A stretch of 64,000 bases of DNA from Dermacoccus nishinomiyaensis. Lineage in GTDB: Bacteria > Actinomycetota > Actinomycetes > Actinomycetales > Dermatophilaceae. A program made the position numbers and the translations under genes. The number at the start of each line of letters is the position of its first letter. Position 1 is the first letter of the stretch. Positions 9,076-18,514 of the stretch are shown piece after piece. The notes below the pieces were generated by a model. That model ran no database searches and was not told the DNA's origin. It saw nothing but the letters and a program-made list of their open reading frames with translations. The stretch is taken from assembly GCF_900447535.1 (NCBI RefSeq), contig NZ_UFXX01000001.1:496001-560000 (forward strand). The letters are read 5' to 3'.

Positions 9076-9081
9076 TAGACT
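9076..9081 (+). promoter_or_regulatory. Candidate -10 box for the DUF349 gene
   Basis: TAGACT fits TANNNT and lies 60 bp before the DUF349 start, in the divergent gap with the hydrolase gene. No clear -35 element was seen. Confidence 0.35.
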
Positions 9082-9140
9082 GATGACGTTGCTGTCCGGT
9101 CCGCGCGTACCCGCGGGTCGGCTACGTCGAGAAAAAGGTC

Positions 9141-10613
9141 ATGACCGTGTCCGAGGACTCCACCATCCCCACACCCGCGTCCGTGAAGCCGAGCGCCGTG
9201 CCGAAGCCCCCGAGCGCGGCACCCAAGGCGCCGACCCCGGCCGCACCGACGTCGCCGTCGGTTCCTGCGGGCACCCCGGCAGCCGCCGCGACCGAGGCGA
9301 GCGCACCGGCCACGCAGGCGGCGCCCGCGCCGTCGGCCGCGGTGGAGACGCCGTCGAATTCGAACGCCGCCTCGTTCGGGCGCGTCGACGAGGACGGCAC
9401 GGTGTACGTGCGCACGCCCGACGGTGAGAAGGCCGTCGGCTCCTACCCCGGCAAGAGCGCCGATGAGGCCCTCGCCTACTTCGCGCGCAAGTACGACGAA
9501 CTGCGCGCCGCGGCCGCCTTGCTGCTGCAGCGCGTGACGCAGACCGACATCAGCGCCCACGACGCCGGCGAGTCGCTCAAGACGCTGCGCAAGCAGGTCG
9601 CCGAGACGAACGCCGTCGGCGACCTGCCCGCGCTCGACAGCATCATCGAAGACATCGCGACGGCGCTGCGCGTCAAGCAGCAGGTGGAGGGTGAGGCCCG
9701 CGCCGAGGCGAAGAAGGAGGCCCTCGTCCACCGCGAGCAGCTCGTCGCCGAGGCCGAGCAGATCGCCGCACAGGATCCCGAGAAGGTGCAGTGGAAGAAG
9801 AGCACGACGCGCATGCGCGAACTGCTCGACGAGTGGAAGAACCACCAGAAGAACGGTGCACGTCTCGACCGTGACGTCGAGTCGGCGCTGTGGCAGCGTT
9901 TCTCCGCTGCTCGCAACGGGTTCGACAAGACGCGTCGCACGCACTTCAGCCAGCTCGACGAGCAACACGGCGCGGCGAAGAAGGAGAAGGAGCGTCTCGT
10001 CGCCGAGGCCGAGAAGCTCGCCACCTCGAACGACTGGGGGCCCACGGCGTCGACGTTCAAGCGCCTCATGAGCGAGTGGCGTCAGGCCGGGCGCGCGTCG
10101 CGTTCCGACGACGACGCGCTGTGGCAGCGCTTCAAGAAGGCGCAGGATGCGTTCTTCGCGGCGAAGGATGAGGTCGTCGCCGAGGAGAACAAGGTGTTCG
10201 AGGCCAACGCCAAGGTCAAGGAGGAGCTGCTGGCCGAGGGCCAGAAGATCCTGCCGGTCAAGGACCTGGGTGCCGCGAAGGCCCAGCTGCGCGCGCTACA
10301 GGAGAAGTGGGACGCCGCGGGCAAGGTTCCGCGCAAGGACATGGACCGCATCGAAAAGGGTATGCGCCGCATCGAGAACGGCGTCCGTGACGCCGAGCAG
10401 GCGCAGTGGAAGAAGTCCGACCCCGAGGTGAGCGCGCGCGCCAACTCGATGGTCACCCAGCTCGAGAACGCCGTCGCGTCGCTGCGCAGTGACGTCGAGG
10501 CCGCCGAGGCCGCGGGCAACTCGAACAAGGCCGCGAAGCTGCGTCAGGAGCTCGAGGCGAAGCAGTCGTGGCTCGAGCAGGTGCGCTCGACCGCCAACGA
10601 GCTGGAGGGCTGA
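9141..10613 (+). CDS. DUF349 domain-containing protein
   Basis: 490 residues. The first 75 are a Pro/Ala-rich tail; after a short beta-rich stretch (DGTVYVRTPDGEKAVGSYPG) the rest is charged and helical, with repeated DUF349 units recognisable by W-X2-F-type positions (LWQRFSAARNGFDKTR, LWQRFKKAQDAFF). The protein is probably a long coiled-coil cytoplasmic protein. Its biochemical role is not established. GAGAAAAAGG precedes the ATG as ribosome binding site. It ends 8 bp before the aminopeptidase start and may be co-transcribed with it. Confidence 0.85.
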   Translation: MTVSEDSTIPTPASVKPSAVPKPPSAAPKAPTPAAPTSPSVPAGTPAAAATEASAPATQAAPAPSAAVETPSNSNAASFGRVDEDGTVYVRTPDGEKAVGSYPGKSADEALAYFARKYDELRAAAALLLQRVTQTDISAHDAGESLKTLRKQVAETNAVGDLPALDSIIEDIATALRVKQQVEGEARAEAKKEALVHREQLVAEAEQIAAQDPEKVQWKKSTTRMRELLDEWKNHQKNGARLDRDVESALWQRFSAARNGFDKTRRTHFSQLDEQHGAAKKEKERLVAEAEKLATSNDWGPTASTFKRLMSEWRQAGRASRSDDDALWQRFKKAQDAFFAAKDEVVAEENKVFEANAKVKEELLAEGQKILPVKDLGAAKAQLRALQEKWDAAGKVPRKDMDRIEKGMRRIENGVRDAEQAQWKKSDPEVSARANSMVTQLENAVASLRSDVEAAEAAGNSNKAAKLRQELEAKQSWLEQVRSTANELEG

Positions 10614-10621
10614 GAGGCATC

Positions 10622-12001
10622 ATGAGTTTCGGATCCGGACGTTTCACGACGGATTCGGCCGCCGAAGGGTTGGTCGCGTACCTGCGCACCAGCCCTTCGC
10701 CGTTCCACGCGGTCGCATCCTCTCTGTCGATGCTCGTCGAGGCGGGCTTCACGCCCCTCGACGAGCGTGACGCCTGGGCGAGCGAGCCGGGACGTTACGT
10801 CACGACGCGCGGCGGGTCGCTCGTCGCGTGGTCGACGGAGCGCGTGCTCACTCGGCCGTTCGACGGCTCTGGTGGTGGCGCTGATGACGGTGACGCCGGC
10901 GGCGAGCGCGGCGCGGTCGCGTTCCGAGTCGTCGGTGCACACACCGACTCCCCCAACCTGCGCATCAAACCTCGCCCCGACCACGAGCGCGTCGGCTGGC
11001 AGCTGCTCGGCGTCGAACCGTACGGCGGCCTGCTGCTCAACTCGTGGCTCGATCGCGACCTCGGGCTGTCGGGGCGCGTCGCGGTACGCGAGGCCGACGG
11101 TAGCGTCGGTGAACGGCTGTTCGCCGTCGACGAGCCGCTGCTGCGCGTCTCGCAGCTCGCGATCCACCTCGACCGCTCGACCAACGACGCTCTGACGCTC
11201 AACAAGCAGCTGCACATGGAACCGTCGTGGGCGCTGTCGCAGGCACCACTGTTCGTCGAGTGGCTCGCCGAGCAGGTTCGCGTCGAACCGGTCGACGTGC
11301 TGAGCTGGGACGCGATGACGCACGACGTGCAGCCGGCCGCGCGCACCGGGTTGCACCGCGAGTTCGTCGCGGGCGCCCGGATGGACAACCTCGCGACGAG
11401 CTACGCCGCGACGCAGGCACTCATCGACGCCGTCGAGCGCCCGGCACCCGAAGGTGAGGTGCCGCTCGTGCCGCTCATCGCGCTGTTCGACCACGAGGAG
11501 ATCGGCTCGATGTCGGAGCGCGGCGCGTTCTCGAACCTGCTGCCGACGATCTTCGAACGCATCATCTCGACGCTTGGCGGCGGGCGTGACGACGTGCACC
11601 GCGCGATGGCGCACACCGTCATCGCCTCGGGCGACATGGCGCACGCGACGCACCCGAACTACGCCGATCGTCACGAACCTGCGCACCACATCGCGATGAA
11701 CGGCGGGCCGGTGCTGAAGATCAACACGAACCTGCGCTACGCGACGGATTCGGTCGGCGCCGCCCACTTCGCCGCCGCGTGTCGGGAGGCGGGCGTGCCG
11801 ATGCAGGAGTTCGTCGTGCGCTCTGACCTGCCGTGCGGCTCGACCGTCGGGCCGATGACGGCGGCGCTCACCGGCGCGACGACCGTCGACTTCGGCGCCC
11901 CGACTCTGTCGATGCACTCGGCGCGCGAACTCGTCGGCGCCGCCGACCAGGCGATGTACGGCGCGGCCCTCGGAGCGTTCCTCGCTCCGGGGCGTGACTG
12001 A
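10622..12001 (+). CDS. M18 family aminopeptidase
   Basis: 459 residues from the ATG at 10622, matching the family length. Zinc-site segments are GAHTDSPNLRIKPRP (first His/Asp), LFDHEEIGS (Glu-Glu) and a C-terminal APTLSMHSARE His. M18 enzymes remove N-terminal acidic or neutral residues from peptides in the cytoplasm, usually as dodecamers. An upstream in-frame extension overlaps the DUF349 gene and is rejected because the family N-terminus (AEGLVAYLRTSPSPFHAV) begins right after this ATG. Convergent with malQ. Confidence 0.92.
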   Translation: MSFGSGRFTTDSAAEGLVAYLRTSPSPFHAVASSLSMLVEAGFTPLDERDAWASEPGRYVTTRGGSLVAWSTERVLTRPFDGSGGGADDGDAGGERGAVAFRVVGAHTDSPNLRIKPRPDHERVGWQLLGVEPYGGLLLNSWLDRDLGLSGRVAVREADGSVGERLFAVDEPLLRVSQLAIHLDRSTNDALTLNKQLHMEPSWALSQAPLFVEWLAEQVRVEPVDVLSWDAMTHDVQPAARTGLHREFVAGARMDNLATSYAATQALIDAVERPAPEGEVPLVPLIALFDHEEIGSMSERGAFSNLLPTIFERIISTLGGGRDDVHRAMAHTVIASGDMAHATHPNYADRHEPAHHIAMNGGPVLKINTNLRYATDSVGAAHFAAACREAGVPMQEFVVRSDLPCGSTVGPMTAALTGATTVDFGAPTLSMHSARELVGAADQAMYGAALGAFLAPGRD

Positions 12002-12060
12002 CGGGTCGGCGCCTGGCGCGCACGGCCGCTGAGGTTGCACAAAGGTCCCCAGCTCGAGCC

Positions 12061-12106
12061 ACATCGCCCGAGAACGCGTCAGCCGTGACTCGTTCTCGGG
12101 CGATGT
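12061..12106. terminator. Bidirectional hairpin between aminopeptidase gene and malQ
   Basis: Perfect 16-bp arms (ACATCGCCCGAGAACG and its complement) around a 14-nt centre that can itself pair as GTCA/TGAC. It lies between two convergent genes, as expected of a terminator; there is no T-tract. Confidence 0.7.
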
Positions 12107-12137
12107 TCGTGCGGTGACGCCGTACACCGCCGTGAGA

Positions 12138-14381
12138 TCAACCCTGGGCGGCGTGCTCGTTCAGCCCGGCGAAGATGCCGCACAAGCGCGCGGCGCGCTC
12201 GCTCGTGAAGACGTCCTCGAGCCGGATCGGCTCGCCGTCGGGGCCGGACAGCGGTACACGCCAGTTCGGGTACTCGTCGGCCGTGCCGGGCTGGTTCTGC
12301 ACGCGCACGTCGCCGACGGCGTCGACGAGCGCGACGTTGAGCATCCGTGACGGCGTCGTGACGAGGAACGCGTGCAGTGCCTCGACGACCTGTTCGTTCG
12401 GCGCGTCGGCGTCATCGAGCAGGCCCTGAGCGACGAGAAACTCGCGCCACCGCCGGCGGTCCGCCTCGTCTCGCGCCAACTCGTCCTCGAGCGAGCCGTC
12501 GAGCAGCCCCAGCTCGTGACGCAGCCGCACGTGCGCGGCGTCGAGATAGCCGGCCGTCGGCGGCAGGTCATGCGTCGTCACCGACGCGAGGCACTTCTCG
12601 CGCCAATCCTCGGGTGGCAGCGGACGCTGCGCATCCCAGTCCTGTTCGAACCACAGGATCGACGTGCCGTACACGCCGCGCTCGGCGAGGAACGTCTGCA
12701 CCCACGCCTCGAGCGTGCCGAGATCCTCCCCGACGACGAGCGCACCCGCGCGCTGCGCCTCGAGGACGAGGATGCCGATCATCGCCTCGTGGTCGTACGT
12801 CACGTACGTGCCGTCCTTCGGCGTCATGCTCTCCGGCACCCACCACAGGCGGAACAGCCCGAGAATGTGGTCGATGCGCACCCCACCGGCGTGGCGCAGG
12901 ACGGTGCCGACGATCTCGCGGAAAGGCGCGTAAGCCGTCTTGGCGAGATGATCCGGGCGCAGCGGTGGCTGCCCCCAGTCCTGCCCGAGCTGGGTGAACT
13001 GATCAGGCGGAGCGCCGACGTGGATGCCCGCCGCGAACGCGTCCTGCAGGGCCCAGGCGTCCGCGCCCGCGGGGTTGACGCCGACGGCGAGGTCGTGGAC
13101 GACGCCGAGCGCCATGCCCGCGGCGACGGCGTCCGACTGCACGCCGCGCAGCTGCTCGTCGAGGCACCACTGCAACCAGCGGTGGAAGTCGACCTCGTCG
13201 GTGTGCTCGGAGCCGAACCGCGAGACGGCGGGCGCCGTCGCGTCCTGATAATCGTGCGGCCAGGTTCGCCAGTCGGGCCCGAAGGTGCGGCACAGCACGC
13301 ACCATGTCGCGAAACGGGTGAGCTGCTCGCCGCCGGCGCGGCAGTAGGCGTCGAACGCGGCCTGACGCCCCGGCGTGCGCCCGATCTGCCACAGGACTCG
13401 CAACGCCTGCTCCTTCGCCCCCCACGCAGCGTCGCGGTCGATGCGGTCGACGTCGTCGAGGCGCGCGTGGACATCGCGCGCCAGGTCGTCGATGCCCCCG
13501 CGGATGTCGGCGGACGCGCTCGCGTACTCCTCGACGTGCTCGACCCGCAGGTAGAGCGGGTTGACGAACCGGCGCGACGTCGGCAGGTACGGCGACGGCT
13601 CCATCGGCGCGCTCGGTTGTGCCGCGTGCAGCGGATTGACGAGGACGTAGTCGGCGCCGTGCTCGGCCGCCGACCACACGGCGAGGTCGCGCAGATCGAC
13701 GAGGTCGCCCACGCCCCATGACCCCTGCGAACGCACCGAATACAGTTGCGTCGCCAGGCCCCACACGCGCTTGTCGCGCATCGTCGCCGGCACCTCGAGC
13801 ACCCGCGGGGTGACGATGAGGCTTGTGCGCGCACCCGCGGCCCTCATGTCGTGCCCGTCGCCGGCCTCGGTGGACGGGCGATCCTCGCCGTCGACGCGCG
13901 TGTCGTCACTGTCGCCGTCGCCCGCAGCAAGGCCAACAGGCGACACGATGACGGTGTGGTACCCCAGCGGCAGGTCGCCGTCCACGCGCGCGACGTGCCG
14001 TTCGACGACGCGTCCGTCGACCTCGCGGGTCTCCTGCGCGCGCGACGACACCGTCACCGAGACATGCGTCCCGACCTCGGTGACGACGTGCACGGCCACC
14101 TGGTCGCACTCAACGACGTGCACCGGGAACTCGACATCGTCGCCCTCGCGCACGACGACGCACGGCGGCACGACGCGGCGCCACGGTGCGTCCCGACGCG
14201 TCTGCAACGCCGAGCGCACGGCGTCGGGCGTCGAAGCGTCGACGTCGAGCGCCGCCAGGACGGCGACGAGCGTGTCAGCCGCGACGTTGACGCGGGCCTT
14301 CTTCCAGTCCTCGTACTCGGTCGTGATGCCGTACGCCTCGGCGAGTTCGACGAGGTCGGGCGTGGCTGCGGAGTCGGTCAC
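12138..14381 (-). CDS. malQ: 4-alpha-glucanotransferase
   Basis: 747 residues, the long actinobacterial form with an N-terminal extension of about 170 residues before the GH77 barrel. Catalytic-site segments are RIDHILGLFRLWWVPE (nucleophile Asp), VVGEDLGT (acid/base Glu) and SVTTHDLPPTAGY (third Asp). It transfers alpha-1,4-glucan segments between maltodextrins in glycogen and maltose metabolism. It stands alone here; the other glycogen gene in the window, glgX, is 34 kb away. Confidence 0.93.
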   Translation of the reverse strand: MTDSAATPDLVELAEAYGITTEYEDWKKARVNVAADTLVAVLAALDVDASTPDAVRSALQTRRDAPWRRVVPPCVVVREGDDVEFPVHVVECDQVAVHVVTEVGTHVSVTVSSRAQETREVDGRVVERHVARVDGDLPLGYHTVIVSPVGLAAGDGDSDDTRVDGEDRPSTEAGDGHDMRAAGARTSLIVTPRVLEVPATMRDKRVWGLATQLYSVRSQGSWGVGDLVDLRDLAVWSAAEHGADYVLVNPLHAAQPSAPMEPSPYLPTSRRFVNPLYLRVEHVEEYASASADIRGGIDDLARDVHARLDDVDRIDRDAAWGAKEQALRVLWQIGRTPGRQAAFDAYCRAGGEQLTRFATWCVLCRTFGPDWRTWPHDYQDATAPAVSRFGSEHTDEVDFHRWLQWCLDEQLRGVQSDAVAAGMALGVVHDLAVGVNPAGADAWALQDAFAAGIHVGAPPDQFTQLGQDWGQPPLRPDHLAKTAYAPFREIVGTVLRHAGGVRIDHILGLFRLWWVPESMTPKDGTYVTYDHEAMIGILVLEAQRAGALVVGEDLGTLEAWVQTFLAERGVYGTSILWFEQDWDAQRPLPPEDWREKCLASVTTHDLPPTAGYLDAAHVRLRHELGLLDGSLEDELARDEADRRRWREFLVAQGLLDDADAPNEQVVEALHAFLVTTPSRMLNVALVDAVGDVRVQNQPGTADEYPNWRVPLSGPDGEPIRLEDVFTSERAARLCGIFAGLNEHAAQG

Positions 14382-14466
14382 GGCGGGCGTCCGTTCGTGC
14401 GGGGGCAGGTCGCCGTCAGCCTATCGCTGGGCGCAACACACCGTCGGCACCGTCAGCGGCTGCGGT

Positions 14467-16821
14467 TCACTCGTCCTCGTCGGCCGCCGGCGACGCGGCG
14501 GGCTTCACCTGCTCCGGCGTCGTGCGATGGTCGGCGCGCGCGCCGGTGCCGGTGATGCGGTAGACGTCGAACACGCCACTGACCTTGCGCACCGCGCGCA
14601 TGACGTGGTCGAGGTGGCTCGCATCGCCCATCTCGAACGTGAACTTGCTGATGGCGACGCGGTTGGCTTGCGTCGCCAGGTTCGCCGACAGGATGTTGAC
14701 GTGCTGGTCGCTCAGCGCGCGCGTGATGTCGGAGAGCAACCCGCTGCGATCGAGCGCCTCGACCTGCAGCTGCACGAGGAAAACGCTCGCCTGTCCGGGC
14801 GCCCACGCGACGTCGATGAGCCGCTCGGGCTGGCGACGCAGGTTCTCGATGTTCGTGCAGTCCTCGCGATGCACGGACACGCCCGAGCCCGTCGTGACGA
14901 ACCCGACGATGTCGTCGCCCGGCACTGGTGTGCAGCAGCGCGCGAGCTTGACCCACACGTCGTCGGTGCCGACGACGGTGACGCCCGGGTCGCCCGCACG
15001 TGAGCGCGGCGCGGTGCGCGGCGTCGTCGCCTCCGCCATGTCCTCCGTGGCTGCTTCCTCACCGCCGTGCGCCTTGACGAGGGCACGCATGACGGCTTCG
15101 GTCGAGACGTGCCCGTCACCGATCGCGGCGTACAGGGCGTCGATGTCGGCGTGGTTCATCCGCGTCGCGACCTCGGTCAACGACTCGTGCGACATGAGGC
15201 GCTGCAGGGGCAGACCCTGCTTGCGCAGTGTCTTCGCGAGGGAATCCTTGCCCTTCTCGATGGCCTCCTCGCGGCGTTCCTTCGTGAACCATTGCTTGAT
15301 CTTGCTCTTGGCACGCGGCGACTTGACGAACGTCAGCCAGTCGCGACTCGGCCCGGCGCCGTCCGCCTTCGAGGTGAGCACCTCGACCGAGTCGCCCGTG
15401 ACGAGCGTCGTCTCGAGTGGCGCGAGACGCCCGTTGACGCGCGCGCCGATGCAGTGGTGGCCGACCTCGGTGTGCACGGCGTACGCGAAGTCGACGGGCG
15501 TCGACCCGGACGGCAACCCGATGACGCCGCCCTTCGGCGTGAAGACGTAGATCTCGCGGCTGCCGACCTCGAAGCGCAACGACTCGAGGAACTCGCCCGG
15601 ATCCTCCGTCTCGCGCTGCCACTCGAGCAGCTGACGCAGCCACGCCATGTCGTTCGTGCCCGTCGCCGGCGAGGCGCTGACCGTGCCGTCGGCGCTCGTC
15701 GCGCCCTTCTTCGCGTCGTCCTTGTACTTCCAGTGCGCGGCGACGCCGTACTCGGCGCGACGGTGCATGTCGTAGGTGCGGATCTGGATCTCGACGGGTT
15801 TGCCGCCGGGGCCGATGACCGTCGTGTGCAACGACTGGTACATGTTGAACTTCGGCATCGCGATGTAGTCCTTGAACCGCCCCTGGACGGGCGTCCACCG
15901 CGTGTGCAGCGTGCCGAGCACGGCGTAGCAGTCGCGCACCGACTCGACGAGGACGCGCACGGCGACGAGGTCGTAGATGTCCTCGAAGTCGCGGCCGCGG
16001 ACGATCATCTTCTGGTACACGGAGTAGTAGTGCTTGGGCCGGCCCGTCACCTCACCGGCGATGCGCGCGGCCCTTAGATCGGCCGACACCTGCTCCTTGA
16101 CGGTGCGCAGGTACGACTCGCGCGCCGGTGAGCGGTCGGCGACGAGGCGGACGATCTCGTCGTAGACCTTGGGATAGAGCGTCGCGAACGACAGATCCTC
16201 CAGCTCCCACTTGATCGTGTTCATGCCGAGCCGGTGCGCGAGCGGCGCGTAGATCTCGAGCGTCTCCGTCGCCTTGCGCTGGGCGGACTCGGCGGAGACG
16301 TACCGCCACGTGCGCGCGTTGTGCAGGCGGTCGGCGAGCTTGATGACGAGCACGCGGATGTCCTGTGCCATCGCGACGACCATCTTGCGCACCGTCTCAG
16401 CCTGCGCGGCGTCGCCGTACGTCACCTTGTCGAGCTTCGTCACACCGTCGACGAGACGCGCGATCTCGGGCCCGAAGTCGTCGGTGAGCTGCTCCAGCGA
16501 GTAGTCGGTGTCCTCGACCGTGTCGTGCAGGAGGGCCGCGGCGAGCGTCGGCGGGGTCATGCCGAGCTCGGCGAGGATGGTCGCGACGGCGAGCGGGTGG
16601 GTGATGTACGGGTCGCCGCTCTTGCGCACCTGATGACGGTGGCAGCGCTCCGCCACCTCGTAGGCGCGCTCGATCAGCGCGGTGTCGGCCTTCGGGTGCG
16701 TCTCACGCACCGTGCGCAGCAGCGGGTCGAGCACGCGGTTCAAGCCCGGACGCGGGCCCCCGAAGCGGACGAGACGGGCGCGCACGCGCGAGGTCGCGTT
16801 GGAACCGGACTGCTCAGCCAT
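14467..16821 (-). CDS. relA: Bifunctional (p)ppGpp synthetase/hydrolase
   Basis: 784 residues. In order: HD hydrolase domain ([17 protein letters not shown], about residues 90-108), synthetase domain ([18 protein letters not shown] and [12 protein letters not shown]), TGS domain ([20 protein letters not shown]) and a C-terminal ACT domain. The intact HD motif and synthetase region indicate the single long Rel enzyme of actinobacteria, which makes and degrades the stringent-response alarmone. apt lies upstream, 24 bp away, on the same strand, as in Mycobacterium (apt-rel). Confidence 0.96.
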   Translation of the reverse strand: MAEQSGSNATSRVRARLVRFGGPRPGLNRVLDPLLRTVRETHPKADTALIERAYEVAERCHRHQVRKSGDPYITHPLAVATILAELGMTPPTLAAALLHDTVEDTDYSLEQLTDDFGPEIARLVDGVTKLDKVTYGDAAQAETVRKMVVAMAQDIRVLVIKLADRLHNARTWRYVSAESAQRKATETLEIYAPLAHRLGMNTIKWELEDLSFATLYPKVYDEIVRLVADRSPARESYLRTVKEQVSADLRAARIAGEVTGRPKHYYSVYQKMIVRGRDFEDIYDLVAVRVLVESVRDCYAVLGTLHTRWTPVQGRFKDYIAMPKFNMYQSLHTTVIGPGGKPVEIQIRTYDMHRRAEYGVAAHWKYKDDAKKGATSADGTVSASPATGTNDMAWLRQLLEWQRETEDPGEFLESLRFEVGSREIYVFTPKGGVIGLPSGSTPVDFAYAVHTEVGHHCIGARVNGRLAPLETTLVTGDSVEVLTSKADGAGPSRDWLTFVKSPRAKSKIKQWFTKERREEAIEKGKDSLAKTLRKQGLPLQRLMSHESLTEVATRMNHADIDALYAAIGDGHVSTEAVMRALVKAHGGEEAATEDMAEATTPRTAPRSRAGDPGVTVVGTDDVWVKLARCCTPVPGDDIVGFVTTGSGVSVHREDCTNIENLRRQPERLIDVAWAPGQASVFLVQLQVEALDRSGLLSDITRALSDQHVNILSANLATQANRVAISKFTFEMGDASHLDHVMRAVRKVSGVFDVYRITGTGARADHRTTPEQVKPAASPAADEDE

Positions 16822-16845
16822 GCGCCGATCGTAGTGCCCCTGGCG

Positions 16846-17376
16846 TCAGTTGACGACGAGGCCCGTGTGGAGCTCCCACCGATCAAGCCGTTCGCGGCCG
16901 GGCAGGAAGGCCAGTTCGACGAGCACGTCGAGGCACGCCACACGCCCGCCGACCTTCTCGATCAGCTCGCAGGCAGCCACGGCCGTGCCCCCGGTCGCGA
17001 GCACGTCGTCGACGACGAGGACGTTCGCACCCGGCGTCACCGCGTCCGTCTGCACCTCGATCGTCGCCGAGCCGTACTCGAGGTCATAGGAGGCGGAGAC
17101 GACGTCACCGGGCAGCTTGCCCTTCTTGCGGATCGGCACGAAACCGACGCCCATGCGCTGCGCCAGCGGCGCGCCGATGATGAACCCGCGCGCCTCGACG
17201 CCCGCGACGACGTCGACGCCGTCATGACGCTCGGCCAGCAGGTCGAGCACCTGCCCGAACGCCGCCGGGTCGGCGAACAGGGGCGTCAGATCCTTGAAGA
17301 CGACACCGGGGCTCGGGAAGTCGGCGATATCACGCGTGTGGCGGGCGACGACGTCGGCGATGCGCTGCTCGATCAT
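16846..17376 (-). CDS. apt: Adenine phosphoribosyltransferase
   Basis: 176 residues from the ATG at 17376. The PRPP-binding motif VLVVDDVLATGGTA is complete and DFPSPGVVFKDLTPLF is a typical APRT N-terminus. It makes AMP from adenine and PRPP. TGAGG 8 nt before this ATG serves as ribosome binding site, inside the secF stop region. A GTG at 17397 that overlaps the end of secF would add seven residues and cannot be excluded. It lies in the secDF-apt-rel order conserved in actinobacteria. Confidence 0.93.
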   Translation of the reverse strand: MIEQRIADVVARHTRDIADFPSPGVVFKDLTPLFADPAAFGQVLDLLAERHDGVDVVAGVEARGFIIGAPLAQRMGVGFVPIRKKGKLPGDVVSASYDLEYGSATIEVQTDAVTPGANVLVVDDVLATGGTAVAACELIEKVGGRVACLDVLVELAFLPGRERLDRWELHTGLVVN

Positions 17377-17386
17377 CGCGGCGGCC

Positions 17387-18514
17387 TCAGTCGTCACGCT
17401 TGGCAGCGGGGTGGATGCCGCGCGTGCGCGCCGTCTGCGACGCGCCACCGCCCTGGGAAGGGGCCGGCGCCGTCACGACGCCCGAGGCGGACGCCGCGGT
17501 GGCGTGCTCGTCGTCGGTCGTGGCACGCGACTGGTAGCTCTCGGCTCGACGCGCGAGCTCCTGGACGCCCTTCTCGCGGCGGCGCAGGTCCGTCAGGGCC
17601 GGCGTCGCGATGAAGATCGACGAGAAGGTGCCCACGGCGATACCGATGAACAGGGCGACGGCGATGTCGAGCAGCGTGCTCGGGCCGATGAACAGCGCGC
17701 CGACGACGAGGATGGCCGAGATCGGCAGCAACGCCACGACGGAGGTGTTGATGGAGCGCACGAGCGTCTGGTTGACCGCGTAGTTCGCGGCCTGGTCGAA
17801 GCTGCGGCGGCCGGTCGCGAACGCCTCGCTCGTGTTCTCGCGCACCTTGTCGAACACGACGACGGTGTCGTAGATCGAGTAGCCGAGGATCGTGAGGAAG
17901 CCGATCGTCGTCGCCGGCGTCACCTCGAGCCCGGTGAGGGCGTAGATGCCGACCGTGAAGAACAGGTCGTGCAGCAGGGCGATGAGCGCGGCCGCGGCCA
18001 TCGTCCAGGTGCGGAAGTACAACGCGAGCAGGACGGAGACGAACGCGAGGAAGACGAACAGCGCGACGATCGCCTTGTGCGTCACCGTCTCACCCCACGA
18101 GGGGCCGATGAACGAGGACGTGACGTTGCTCGGCGACACGCCGAACTCCTTCGCGAGGGACGTCTTGACGGCGTCCGTCGCGTCGGCGGTGCCGTTGCCA
18201 AGCTTCTCGCTCTGCACGCGGATCGTGTCGGAGCCGAGCTTCGTCACGACGATGTCGGCGTTCGAGCCGGTCGCCGACTGGACGGCCTTCTCGGCGCGCG
18301 TGTCGTAGTCGTGCGTGCTCGAGACGCCGGGCACGCGCAGTTCCGAGCCACCGGTGAACTCGAGGCCGAAGTTGAGCCCCCGCCCGAACAGACCGACGGC
18401 GGCGAGCGCGAGCAGCAGCGCCGTCAGGGCGTACCAGCGCTTGCGCTTGCCGATGAAGTCGATCTGGCGGCGACCGGTGAACAGGTCGTTGCCGAATGTT
18501 GCGAGGCTGGCCAT
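17387..18514 (-). CDS. secF: Protein translocase subunit SecF
   Basis: 375 residues. Six membrane segments are apparent; the first periplasmic part carries GLNFGLEFTGGSELRV, the SecF version of the D1 motif, and the fourth segment has GYSIYDTVVVFDKVREN. The C-terminal 80 residues are a charged, Ala/Thr-rich cytoplasmic tail. SecF works with SecD to drive late steps of Sec export using the proton gradient. Its ATG shares one base with the secD TGA. Upstream in-frame sequence only shadows secD. Confidence 0.95.
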   Translation of the reverse strand: MASLATFGNDLFTGRRQIDFIGKRKRWYALTALLLALAAVGLFGRGLNFGLEFTGGSELRVPGVSSTHDYDTRAEKAVQSATGSNADIVVTKLGSDTIRVQSEKLGNGTADATDAVKTSLAKEFGVSPSNVTSSFIGPSWGETVTHKAIVALFVFLAFVSVLLALYFRTWTMAAAALIALLHDLFFTVGIYALTGLEVTPATTIGFLTILGYSIYDTVVVFDKVRENTSEAFATGRRSFDQAANYAVNQTLVRSINTSVVALLPISAILVVGALFIGPSTLLDIAVALFIGIAVGTFSSIFIATPALTDLRRREKGVQELARRAESYQSRATTDDEHATAASASGVVTAPAPSQGGGASQTARTRGIHPAAKRDD